A stretch of 20,695 nt of DNA from Deltaproteobacteria bacterium (lineage in GTDB: Bacteria; Desulfobacterota_B; Binatia; UBA9968): positions 1 through 20,695 of the forward strand of contig JAPUHZ010000144.1 of NCBI GenBank assembly GCA_027297485.1, read 5' to 3'. A program made the position numbers and the translations under genes. The notes beneath the pieces were generated by a model that was not told where the DNA came from, searched no databases, and was given only the letters and a program-made list of their open reading frames with translations. This document shows positions 1 to 6,050 of this stretch, piece by piece; the stretch's first letter is position 1, and each line of letters begins with the position of its first letter.

Positions 1-353
1 GGGATGACGTACATCGTCCGACCTTTCATGCAGCCGTTATATAGGGCCTCCATAGTCTGCTTGAGTTCGTCAGGGTCGATCCAATTATTAGTGGGACCCG
101 CTTGATCTTTGGCTGGGGTCGCTATATAGGTTTGCTCTTCGGTCCTGGCCACATCGCTTGGATCGGAACGAAACAGGAAGGAGTTAGGACGCTGCTTCAG
201 TGGAATGGCGGCACCGCTCATGACCATCTGAGCCATCAAACGATCAAATTCCTCCTTGCTCCCGTCACACCAATAAATCGCATCAGGTTTGCATAAGTTG
301 GCCACTTCGCGAACCCAGTTATTGAGTTTTTCGTTCTTCACGGTGTAAGCCAT
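1..353 (-). CDS. pckG: Phosphoenolpyruvate carboxykinase (GTP), N-terminal part
   Basis: Reverse-strand reading from ATG at 353 gives 117 residues and runs off the left window edge. GTP-type PEPCK converts oxaloacetate and GTP to phosphoenolpyruvate, GDP and CO2 in gluconeogenesis or anaplerosis, in the cytoplasm. The visible N-terminus carries hallmark stretches of the family: YWCDGSKEEF near residue 27, the substrate-binding run RSDPSDVAR near 62-70, AGPTNNWIDP near 85-94 and GCMKGRTMYVIP at the truncated end. A strong Shine-Dalgarno (GGAGGAG) sits 7 bases before the ATG and fixes the start. The kinase-1a and GTP-binding motifs lie outside the window, so completeness cannot be judged. A non-coding gap of about 195 bases separates it from the upstream antiporter gene, so it may have its own promoter, but none is obvious. 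Confidence 0.95.
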   Translation of the reverse strand, partial: MAYTVKNEKLNNWVREVANLCKPDAIYWCDGSKEEFDRLMAQMVMSGAAIPLKQRPNSFLFRSDPSDVARTEEQTYIATPAKDQAGPTNNWIDPDELKQTMEALYNGCMKGRTMYVI

Positions 354-548
354 AAATTATCTCCTCCAAAAAATCGGACCGGCCCTTGAGGAACGTCCGC
401 GGCTCTCAGGCTATCAAAATGACGGACCACAGCCTGGCGGTCTTTGGCCCGAAAGTCCATAGGGAAAATTCCGCCTAAGAAAAAGTTTTTTACTCGAAAT
501 CTTCTCAGAAAGCAAATTACATTGACCATGGGCTATCCTAAAATAATA

Positions 549-2549
549 TCAGGATTCGCCAGTATACCCCAGCGGACTGAGGACCTGGCTGGCCTGGTCC
601 AGCTCCTTATGACCTCCCAAAAGCACGAGGACATCGCCAGATGCAAACACGAACTCGGCTCCCGGGTTGTGAATCGACTTTCCCTCACGCACCACCGCAA
701 TCAACGTCACCCCGCTTCGTGAACGGAGCTCCAGTTCCGCCAGGCTCTTCCCAATCGCAGGAGAATCCTCTAAGAGCAAAAAGGTATCGGTAGTTGTCCC
801 AACCAGGAATTGACTCAACTCATCCAACCGTTTTCCCTGGAGGCGCAGGCCGCGCAGCGTCCCATAATGCTCTTTACGAATCAGATCGACTTGGAGGGAT
901 ATCACATTGCGCGGGATGTGATACTCCTGCAGGACGCGGGCAAAGATCTCCACCGAAGTCTCAAACTCCTCCGGGATGACCTGATTGGCGCCCAGGCGAT
1001 AGAGGCGGTCGATCTCCGCCACGTAACGGGTGCGGATGATGAGATAGAGGTCAGGCCTTAGGCGGCGCGCCTGTGAGACAACATGGGCAGTGGCGACCGG
1101 ATCCGAAATGGCAATCACCAGGATCCGTGCCTGCCCGATGCCCATCTTCTGCAGAATTTCCGGTCGGGTCCCATCGCCAAAAGAAACGGACTCTCCAGCA
1201 GCTTTGGCCTCGCTTACCAGATCCGGATCCATCTCTAAGATCCTGTAAGGGATACCGACCTCTTTAAGGACCCGGGCAAGATTCCGCCCGTTTAATCCAT
1301 AGCCCACGACGATGACATGTCCCGGGGTCGAACTCTCCACCCCTTCTCCTTCCTTAGACGACTGCCTATATAAGGCGCCACTGACCATCGTCTCTAAACC
1401 AAAGCCTAATCGATGGGCCCACTGGATCAGGAAAGGAGTTGCGATCATGCTGAGGATCGAGGTGGTCAGAAATGTTTGTTCCCCCGTTTCGGTCAAAAGC
1501 CCAAAACCTCGCCCCGCTTGCGCAAGGATAAAAGAAAATTCCCCGATCTGGGCTAGGCTTAAACCCAACACCACGCTGAGCCGGAGAGAACGGTAAAGCC
1601 ACCAGAAAACTAGAAAGATCACCGCCCCCTTGATCCCAACGATCAGGATAAGGTTCAGCAGAGCGGTAAAAATATCATGCACGAGAAAATTGAGGTCGAG
1701 CAGCATGCCGATAGAGATGAAAAAAATGCCGCTGAAGGTGTCCCGCAAGGGGAGAATTTCAGCAACGATCTGATGGCTGAACTCTGACTCTGAGATCACA
1801 AGACCTGCGATGAATGCCCCAAGGGCCAGAGAAAGACCTGACTCCGAGGTCAACCAGGCTGTTCCCAAGCAGATGAAAATGACAAAGAGGATAAAGAGCT
1901 CCCGATTCCTCAAAAAGGCTACATGGCGCAAAAGCCAAGGCAATACAGTCCGTGCTGCCAATCCAATGAACAGGAGCGCCATCACAGCTTTGACTAACGC
2001 CCATCCGATGAGAGGAAGGGAGACCCTGCCTGATTGGCCCAAGACAGGGACCAGAAGCATCATGGGGACAATGCAGAGATCCTGGAAGAGGAGGATGCCT
2101 GTAGCCAACTTTCCCTGCAGCGCATCAATCTCACCCCGGTCGCCATAGATCCTGAGAACGATGGCGGTGCTGCTTAAAGAGACCAGAAAGCCGTAAAAGA
2201 TGCCCACCTCGATCGCGTATCCGAGATAAAAGGAGACAGCCAAAACCACAAGGGTCGTGAGCAAGATCTGTAGTATCCCGGCCCAGATAACATAGCGGCG
2301 GACTGATAAGAGCTCCCCCAACGAAAACTCAAGTCCAATGGTGAAGAGCAGGAGAACAACGCCGATCTCGGCCAGTGTCTCCACCCGGTGCGCATCCCGA
2401 ATCAACCCTAACCCATCAGGACCCATGATCACGCCGGCCAGGAGAAACCCAACGATGGCTGGGAACCGTAATTTTTGAAAAAGAAAGACGATAGAGATAG
2501 TGCCCGTGAGGACGACGAGGATCTCTCTTAAAACGCTAGTATCAGACAT
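549..2549 (-). CDS. Monovalent cation:proton antiporter-2 (CPA2) with RCK domains, KefB/YbaL type
   Basis: 666 residues, the usual length for a CPA2 antiporter with a regulatory tail. Residues 1-385 form about 12 hydrophobic segments. They contain FQDLCIVP at 155-162, whose Asp157 is the expected ion/proton-binding residue, and AQIGEFSFIL at 333-342, typical of Kef proteins. Residues 410-525 are a TrkA-N/RCK Rossmann domain with the nucleotide motif GYGLNG (416-421). Residues 560-650 look like a TrkA-C/RCK-C domain. The family exchanges K+ or Na+ for H+ across the inner membrane under nucleotide or glutathione control. Ion specificity cannot be read from the sequence. The ATG at 2549 lacks a good Shine-Dalgarno. 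It lies 44 bases after queF on the same strand, so the two may be co-transcribed. Confidence 0.93.
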   Translation of the reverse strand: MSDTSVLREILVVLTGTISIVFLFQKLRFPAIVGFLLAGVIMGPDGLGLIRDAHRVETLAEIGVVLLLFTIGLEFSLGELLSVRRYVIWAGILQILLTTLVVLAVSFYLGYAIEVGIFYGFLVSLSSTAIVLRIYGDRGEIDALQGKLATGILLFQDLCIVPMMLLVPVLGQSGRVSLPLIGWALVKAVMALLFIGLAARTVLPWLLRHVAFLRNRELFILFVIFICLGTAWLTSESGLSLALGAFIAGLVISESEFSHQIVAEILPLRDTFSGIFFISIGMLLDLNFLVHDIFTALLNLILIVGIKGAVIFLVFWWLYRSLRLSVVLGLSLAQIGEFSFILAQAGRGFGLLTETGEQTFLTTSILSMIATPFLIQWAHRLGFGLETMVSGALYRQSSKEGEGVESSTPGHVIVVGYGLNGRNLARVLKEVGIPYRILEMDPDLVSEAKAAGESVSFGDGTRPEILQKMGIGQARILVIAISDPVATAHVVSQARRLRPDLYLIIRTRYVAEIDRLYRLGANQVIPEEFETSVEIFARVLQEYHIPRNVISLQVDLIRKEHYGTLRGLRLQGKRLDELSQFLVGTTTDTFLLLEDSPAIGKSLAELELRSRSGVTLIAVVREGKSIHNPGAEFVFASGDVLVLLGGHKELDQASQVLSPLGYTGES

Positions 2550-2593
2550 AGAAATTCGTCAGCATGGAATTTTCGTGAGGAGATAAGGAGCCG

Positions 2594-2950
2594 TTACTTG
2601 GATTTATATTCTGCCGTGACCACTGTGTGAATGCCACCGCGAACGTTAAAGTCCCCTACGACTGTCATCGACCTCGGACGGCAGACCCCCGCCAGATCGT
2701 CCAGGATGCGGTTAATAACGTCTTCGTGGAAGGCCCCCTCCTCACGAAAAGACCAGAGGTAAAGTTTGAGGGATTTTAGCTCGATGCACAGTTCATCCGG
2801 GACATAGCGAATCCGAACCGTGGCGAAGTCAGGCTGACCCGTGCGCGGGCACATGCAGGTAAACTCGGGGCACTCCATGCTGATCTCGTAGTCTCTCCCG
2901 GGTCGAGGGTTGGGAAAGCTCTCCAGTTTTTTGCTTGGTGCTGTAGCCAT
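2594..2950 (-). CDS. queF: NADPH-dependent 7-cyano-7-deazaguanine reductase (preQ0 reductase), type I
   Basis: 118 residues, the size of the short YkvM-type QueF. It reduces preQ0 to preQ1 in queuosine tRNA-modification synthesis, in the cytoplasm. All family signatures are present: [17 protein letters not shown] with the thioimide-forming Cys34 and the proton-donor Asp41, the QueF motif [13 protein letters not shown] (57-69), Glu76 in GAFHED for substrate binding, and GDFNVRGG (99-106). The C34/D41/E76 spacing matches C55/D62/E97 of the Bacillus subtilis enzyme. The other queuosine genes (queC, queD, queE) are not in this window. The ATG has no Shine-Dalgarno, and a sigma-70-like -10 ends only 6 bases before it, so the mRNA may be leaderless. 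No preQ1 riboswitch fits in the space upstream. Confidence 0.96.
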   Translation of the reverse strand: MATAPSKKLESFPNPRPGRDYEISMECPEFTCMCPRTGQPDFATVRIRYVPDELCIELKSLKLYLWSFREEGAFHEDVINRILDDLAGVCRPRSMTVVGDFNVRGGIHTVVTAEYKSK

Positions 2951-2956
2951 AATGGC

Positions 2957-2985
2957 ATTCTAACCCAGGTGGCAGTGATTTCCAA
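2957..2985 (-). promoter_or_regulatory. Putative sigma-70 promoter of queF
   Basis: On the minus strand TTGGAA (2985-2980) is followed after 17 bases by TAGAAT (2962-2957). The -10 matches 5 of 6 consensus bases and the -35 matches 4 of 6. Only GCCATT separates the -10 from the queF ATG, so transcription would begin at or next to the start codon. This is seen by eye only and not confirmed. Confidence 0.45.
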
Positions 2986-2997
2986 TTCATGACATTC

Positions 2998-3026
2998 TTG
3001 ACAAGGAGATAGGCCGGTGATAAACA
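2998..3026 (+). promoter_or_regulatory. Possible sigma-70 promoter of the heme-oxygenase-fold gene
   Basis: A perfect TTGACA (2998-3003) is followed after 17 bases by TAAACA (3021-3026). The -10 is weak, with 3 of 6 consensus bases. It would leave a leader of about 35 bases containing AAAGGAGG ahead of the GTG at 3069. It is divergent from the queF promoter and the two -35 regions lie about 13 bases apart. Confidence 0.35.
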
Positions 3027-3068
3027 GCGTGAAATCGTCCCATTCACGGGCATAAAGGAGGAAAGAAA

Positions 3069-3863
3069 GTGACCAAAGTGAAAGAACCTCGTCCCGGCGA
3101 AAAGTTGACCTCTCAGGAGGCTAAGACTTACGTCGATTATCTCTACGTCAAGATGTATGAATCTTGGAAACAAAAAATCCATAACGGTCCTTTCATGACC
3201 CAACTGCGAGATGGAAAGCTCCCCATGCCGGTGATCCGACAGTTCTTCAAGAACTGGGGCCATTTCTCCTTAGAGGTGAACGCCTTGAATGCCCTTTCCT
3301 ATTACACTCACCTCCCTTTTTTCGTGCATCACTATGATCTCCTGGGTCCTTTCTGCGCTAAGATCGCGGATGAGTTGATCTCCCCCAAGCCTCCCGGCCA
3401 CGTGCTGGTCCTTTTGCAAACCGCCGAGGCGTTTGGCCTCGATCGCAAGGAGATGTTAGAGGACCCCTATCTCTCTGCGGGGCGTGCCATCAACGACTTC
3501 TGTCACAAGGTTTTTATCGATGGTTCGATTGTCGAGCTATGGGGCCTGCATGTTTATGAGGAATCCCTGGCCCATTGGTCCGGCGAGTGGTTCAGGGCCT
3601 TAACCAGCCACTACAAGTTTACCAAGGAGCAGGCCGTCTATTTTTCCACCCACGAAGAGGCTGACCTGGAACCCCACGCCTTAGGGGAAGGAGGCGAAGA
3701 GGCGATGGGTCACGGCGCCTTCAACCGCACGGTCCTCCAGCGCGCCTTGGAGGAGGGTAGAGTAGAGTTTAGGGCCGGCTATTCGATGGAATACTGCGCC
3801 CTCACCATGGTCGATCTCCACGCCCAGATGAAACGCGCCGCTATGGAAACCCCTTATCCGTAA
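3069..3863 (+). CDS. TenA/PqqC-like heme-oxygenase-fold metalloenzyme (iron-containing redox enzyme family)
   Basis: 264 residues, mostly helical, soluble, no signal peptide. The GTG start at 3069 is fixed by AGGAGG 7 bases upstream. The pattern resembles PqqC/TenA-like and heme-oxygenase-like di-iron oxidases: a helix with QFFKNWGHFSLE (58-69), ADELISPKPPGH (100-111), AEAFGLDRKEM (119-129), YEESLAHW (163-170) and STHEEADLEPHA (193-204). Candidate metal ligands are Glu102, His111, Glu164 or Glu165, His195, Asp199 and His203. Family members usually show H-x3-D-x2-H, whereas here the last histidine is one residue further on (H-x3-D-x3-H). Known relatives act in PQQ synthesis, folate p-aminobenzoate formation and fatty-acid or amine oxidation, so the substrate is open. 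No PQQ or thiamin genes are adjacent. Confidence 0.75.
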   Translation: MTKVKEPRPGEKLTSQEAKTYVDYLYVKMYESWKQKIHNGPFMTQLRDGKLPMPVIRQFFKNWGHFSLEVNALNALSYYTHLPFFVHHYDLLGPFCAKIADELISPKPPGHVLVLLQTAEAFGLDRKEMLEDPYLSAGRAINDFCHKVFIDGSIVELWGLHVYEESLAHWSGEWFRALTSHYKFTKEQAVYFSTHEEADLEPHALGEGGEEAMGHGAFNRTVLQRALEEGRVEFRAGYSMEYCALTMVDLHAQMKRAAMETPYP

Positions 3864-3880
3864 AAATCAACCGACGGCGA

Positions 3881-3966
3881 TCAGCTTTCAGTCACCGCAT
3901 TAGGCTAAAAGCTTATGCCTCATGTCTTCCGTCTCTCCTGGCTGAGAGCTAGTTGCTGATAGCTGA
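3881..3966. repeat. Degenerate AGCTGATAGCTGA-type inverted repeat
   Basis: TCAGCTTTCAGT (3881-3892) and GCTGATAGCTGA (3955-3966) are inverted copies matching at 10 of 12 positions, with related pieces GCTGAGAGCTAG and AGGCTAAAAGCTTATGCCT between them. They fill the gap after the heme-oxygenase-fold gene. They resemble low-complexity dispersed intergenic repeats, but copy number cannot be judged from one window. Confidence 0.35.
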
Positions 3967-3970
3967 AATA

Positions 3971-4219
3971 ATGAAGTTCGATGTGCAGCTCCCTTCACTA
4001 AACGGAATCGCCCGCCTGGAGATCAAAACAGTTCAGGAAGGGGGTGGTTGGGCCGCTTACATTTCCTTTGTCTCCGAACGTGCCCTCAACGAGACTTGCC
4101 TGATGCTAGGCCACCTGGGCATCCCGCACCGCTTCACCGGCCCCGGCAAAAAAGAGGCTGAGGAAACAGCGAAAAAGTTTATTGAGCACAACTATCGGGT
4201 AGTTAGGATGATATGGTAA
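3971..4219 (+). CDS. Small conserved-looking hypothetical protein
   Basis: From ATG 3971 it encodes 82 residues. The frame stays open upstream to a TTG at 3953, but that extension lies in repeat-like sequence, so ATG is preferred. No strong Shine-Dalgarno is visible. The protein starts MKFDVQLPSLNG, has a beta-rich first half (RLEIKTVQEGGGWAAYISFV) and then a lysine/glutamate-rich helix (KKEAEETAKKFIE) near residues 60-72, ending in RMIW. There is no signal peptide or membrane segment. I do not recognise the family. An alpha/beta small-domain fold is likely. It lies 19 bases before the DUF4124/protease gene on the same strand, so the two are probably co-transcribed. Confidence 0.65.
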   Translation: MKFDVQLPSLNGIARLEIKTVQEGGGWAAYISFVSERALNETCLMLGHLGIPHRFTGPGKKEAEETAKKFIEHNYRVVRMIW

Positions 4220-4238
4220 ACTGCTACTTGAGGATTAC

Positions 4239-4451
4239 ATGAAATGGCTGTTTAGTTTTCTCCTATTCTTCAGTCTGTGCTTCCTTGCTACCGGAGTCAC
4301 TGCACAGGAGCTTTACCGCTGGGTTGACGAGAAAGGCGCTGTCCACTTCATCGATAGCTTCCATTCGGTCCCGGAAAAATACCGGGACAAGGTGGAAAGG
4401 AGGAAGCTTTCCTTCCGGCGCGAGGCCACCGGCGTCTCTGTCACGGCCTAA
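4239..4451 (+). CDS. DUF4124 domain protein, N-terminal half of a frame-split gene
   Basis: 70 residues. A signal peptide (MKWLFSFLLFFSLCFLATGVTAQ, cut at about residue 22-23) is followed by a DUF4124 domain, ELYRWVDEKGAVHFIDS, continuing to VPEKYRDKVERRKLSF. This family is envelope-associated and often forms the N-terminal module of larger secreted proteins. The frame stops at TAA 4449-4451. The next base-shifted frame carries on immediately with a retropepsin-like domain that has no convincing start of its own. The intact ancestral gene was therefore probably one ORF of about 280 residues. GAGG about 10 bases upstream supports the ATG at 4239. The shift must lie between about 4412 and 4451. 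Confidence 0.7.
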   Translation: MKWLFSFLLFFSLCFLATGVTAQELYRWVDEKGAVHFIDSFHSVPEKYRDKVERRKLSFRREATGVSVTA

Positions 4452-5082
4452 ACCGAGGCAATCCCAAACTGCCTCCCAACCCCAGCAGTTCGTTATCCCC
4501 TTTAAACGCAGCAAGGGCAATCACATCATCGTCGAAGGAATCGTCGATGGGAAAGGTACTGGAAGGTTTTTCCTGGATACGGGGGCTAATGAGACTACGA
4601 TTCCACTATCCTTGGCTCAGCAGTCGGGCATTGATCCCGACAAAGGCATCAGCATCACTACCGGGGGGATTGGGGGCAGTGTCGACGTGCCCCTGATTGA
4701 GATCGAAAGCTTAAAAGTCGGAGAGGCCGAGGTCAGAGACTTATTAGTATCGATCATGGATCTGTCGTCGGGTTCCGACAAGATAGGCCTTCTAGGGGCG
4801 AATTTCCTCTTAGAGTTCCACGTCCAAATCAACTACTCTCGAAATCAAGTGACACTGGAGCGCAAGCAAAGCCCTACCGATGGACACTCCCTTGAGTGGT
4901 GGGAGCATAGATTTCGCCGCTATCAGGAGATAAAAAAGCAATACGAGGACGGCCGCTCAAATGCCGGGTCGGAGAAGCAGCGCAAATGGATTGATAAACA
5001 GCTGCGCGCGTTGGAGAAAAAAATCAACGACCTCGAGACCCGAGCCTCCCGGGCTGGGATCCCTCGCAGGTTCAGGCAGTAG
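4285..5082 (+). CDS. Retropepsin-like aspartic protease domain with C-terminal coiled coil (frame +1 continuation of the DUF4124 gene)
   Basis: The frame is open from a TTG at 4285, but the first 165 bases overlap the DUF4124 reading frame and give serine/arginine-rich nonsense. Real coding probably begins near 4450. Beyond that it shows HIIVEGIVDGKGTGRFFLDTGANETTIP, with the catalytic DTG at residues 98-100 counted from the TTG, a glycine-rich flap-like GGIGG (127-131), and IGLLGANFLLEF (167-178). Together these are typical of single-domain clan AA proteases that work as dimers. Residues 205-255 are a charged coiled coil. With the DUF4124 signal peptide, the protein would sit in the periplasm. 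There is no ATG or GTG start near 4450, which supports a frameshift (true or assembly error) rather than a separate gene. Confidence 0.7.
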   Translation: MLPESLHRSFTAGLTRKALSTSSIASIRSRKNTGTRWKGGSFPSGARPPASLSRPKPRQSQTASQPQQFVIPFKRSKGNHIIVEGIVDGKGTGRFFLDTGANETTIPLSLAQQSGIDPDKGISITTGGIGGSVDVPLIEIESLKVGEAEVRDLLVSIMDLSSGSDKIGLLGANFLLEFHVQINYSRNQVTLERKQSPTDGHSLEWWEHRFRRYQEIKKQYEDGRSNAGSEKQRKWIDKQLRALEKKINDLETRASRAGIPRRFRQ

Positions 5083-5122
5083 TAGGACGAGATTGTGTCA
5101 CGCTGTCGGGCACGGCTGAATA

Positions 5123-5722
5123 TTAGGCTTTGTGTGCGTTGATAAGCTTGTTTGAGCCTGCGCCACAACTAATAATGGATCTCATCGCATCCTCAACCGG
5201 CACATCTACAGGATGCACGTACTTCCCTTTGAGATGGTAAATATTCCCCGAAGTGGGGTTGGGGCCTGTCGGTACAAATACAGTATAACTGCCATCTTCG
5301 TGCGTATCCGTTACAAACGCAGACACAAGCGTTTCGTTTCCAAAAACCTGAACTAAAGCTACGGATGAAAACGGAGACTTTTTACTTCCAAGAAACTGTA
5401 GGACGGTTTCTTTAATTAGGGAGTAACCGGGAGCTACCTTCAAAATCCGAGTTTCGAGCGTCTTGTAAATGAACGCACCTAATCTCGTCCTTACGAATAC
5501 ACCAATAATAAAACAAGCAATAAGGATAACGGTTATGACCAGTATATCCGCCAGAATCTCCTGAATCTGGGATTTTGCCATGACAAGGTTTGTCAGGGGT
5601 TGGACGATATCCGTGATTAGATTAAACAGCCACTTAAAGACAAATACTAAAATGGCTACAGGTAAAATGACGACCATGCCACCAAGGAGCGATGTTTTAA
5701 AAAAGGCCTTAATTCTTTTCAT
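5123..5722 (-). CDS. DUF502 family membrane protein
   Basis: 199 residues. Two membrane segments are visible at about 12-35 and 57-78. They are followed by the cytoplasmic or periplasmic DUF502 domain with the signature PGYSLIKETVLQFLG (98-112) and VFVPTGPNPTSGNIYHL (148-164). The function of the family is unknown. It is common in diderm bacteria and often sits with envelope or stress genes. GGGAGG five bases before the ATG at 5722 gives a clear start. It lies 79 bases downstream of the glutaredoxin-like gene on the same strand, probably in the same transcript as the AsmA-like gene. It is convergent with the protease gene, 40 bases apart. Confidence 0.9.
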   Translation of the reverse strand: MKRIKAFFKTSLLGGMVVILPVAILVFVFKWLFNLITDIVQPLTNLVMAKSQIQEILADILVITVILIACFIIGVFVRTRLGAFIYKTLETRILKVAPGYSLIKETVLQFLGSKKSPFSSVALVQVFGNETLVSAFVTDTHEDGSYTVFVPTGPNPTSGNIYHLKGKYVHPVDVPVEDAMRSIISCGAGSNKLINAHKA

Positions 5723-5801
5723 ATGGACCTCCCATAATCTTTTTTGACTTATCTCTTCTATTCTACCTGCATGATTATTTACACGGCTTTTGTTAGCTTC
5801 T

Positions 5802-6050
5802 TCATCCCGTATTATTCCTCAATCTCTTTCTAAGCTCTTTAACCGTCACCCGGACCTTGAAGGCCTTGCGGCCGTTGATGAAGAGGACGGGGACTTCGTC
5901 ACCATACTTTTCGCTTAGATCAGGTGACCCATCCACGTCGATTTCTTTGACCTCCAAGGGGACCTCACTGGCCACCTCCCGAATAATATCTTTCATCTCC
6001 TCGCAAAGGCAGCATTTCTCGCGGGTGTAAAGCGTCAGCTGCCAGGTCAC
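5802..6050 (-). CDS. DUF836/glutaredoxin-like thiol-disulfide protein
   Basis: 82 residues with a thioredoxin fold. MTWQLTLYTREKCCLC carries the redox-active CxxC (Cys13-Cys-Leu-Cys16) at the start of the first helix. EVPVLFINGRK supplies the cis-proline (Pro54) typical of glutaredoxins. There is no signal peptide, so it should act in the cytoplasm. The start is GTG and overlaps the AsmA-like stop codon as GTGA, implying translational coupling. The reaction is disulfide reduction or exchange, with the substrate unknown. The tight coupling to a large envelope protein is notable, because the glutaredoxin itself is predicted cytoplasmic. Confidence 0.88.
   Translation of the reverse strand: MTWQLTLYTREKCCLCEEMKDIIREVASEVPLEVKEIDVDGSPDLSEKYGDEVPVLFINGRKAFKVRVTVKELRKRLRNNTG

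Noticed and set aside
338..722. Short ORFs on both strands between the antiporter gene and pckG (63 and 92 codons)
   Set aside because: One overlaps the start and ribosome site of pckG. The other runs through the antiporter's coding end on the opposite strand. Neither resembles a known protein or has a ribosome site. The 195-base gap is treated as non-coding.
2951..3068. preQ1 riboswitch in front of queF
   Set aside because: The queF-side promoter leaves no leader, and no aptamer-like stem with an A-rich tail is visible.
2829..3263. 144-codon minus-strand ORF spanning the queF start and the 5' end of the heme-oxygenase-fold gene
   Set aside because: It lies out of frame with queF and antisense to a well-supported gene, and its sequence has no family pattern.
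3898..3920. Rho-independent terminator at AGGCTAAAAGCTTATGCCT
   Set aside because: The stem is only 4 perfect pairs with mismatches and there is no T-run after it.
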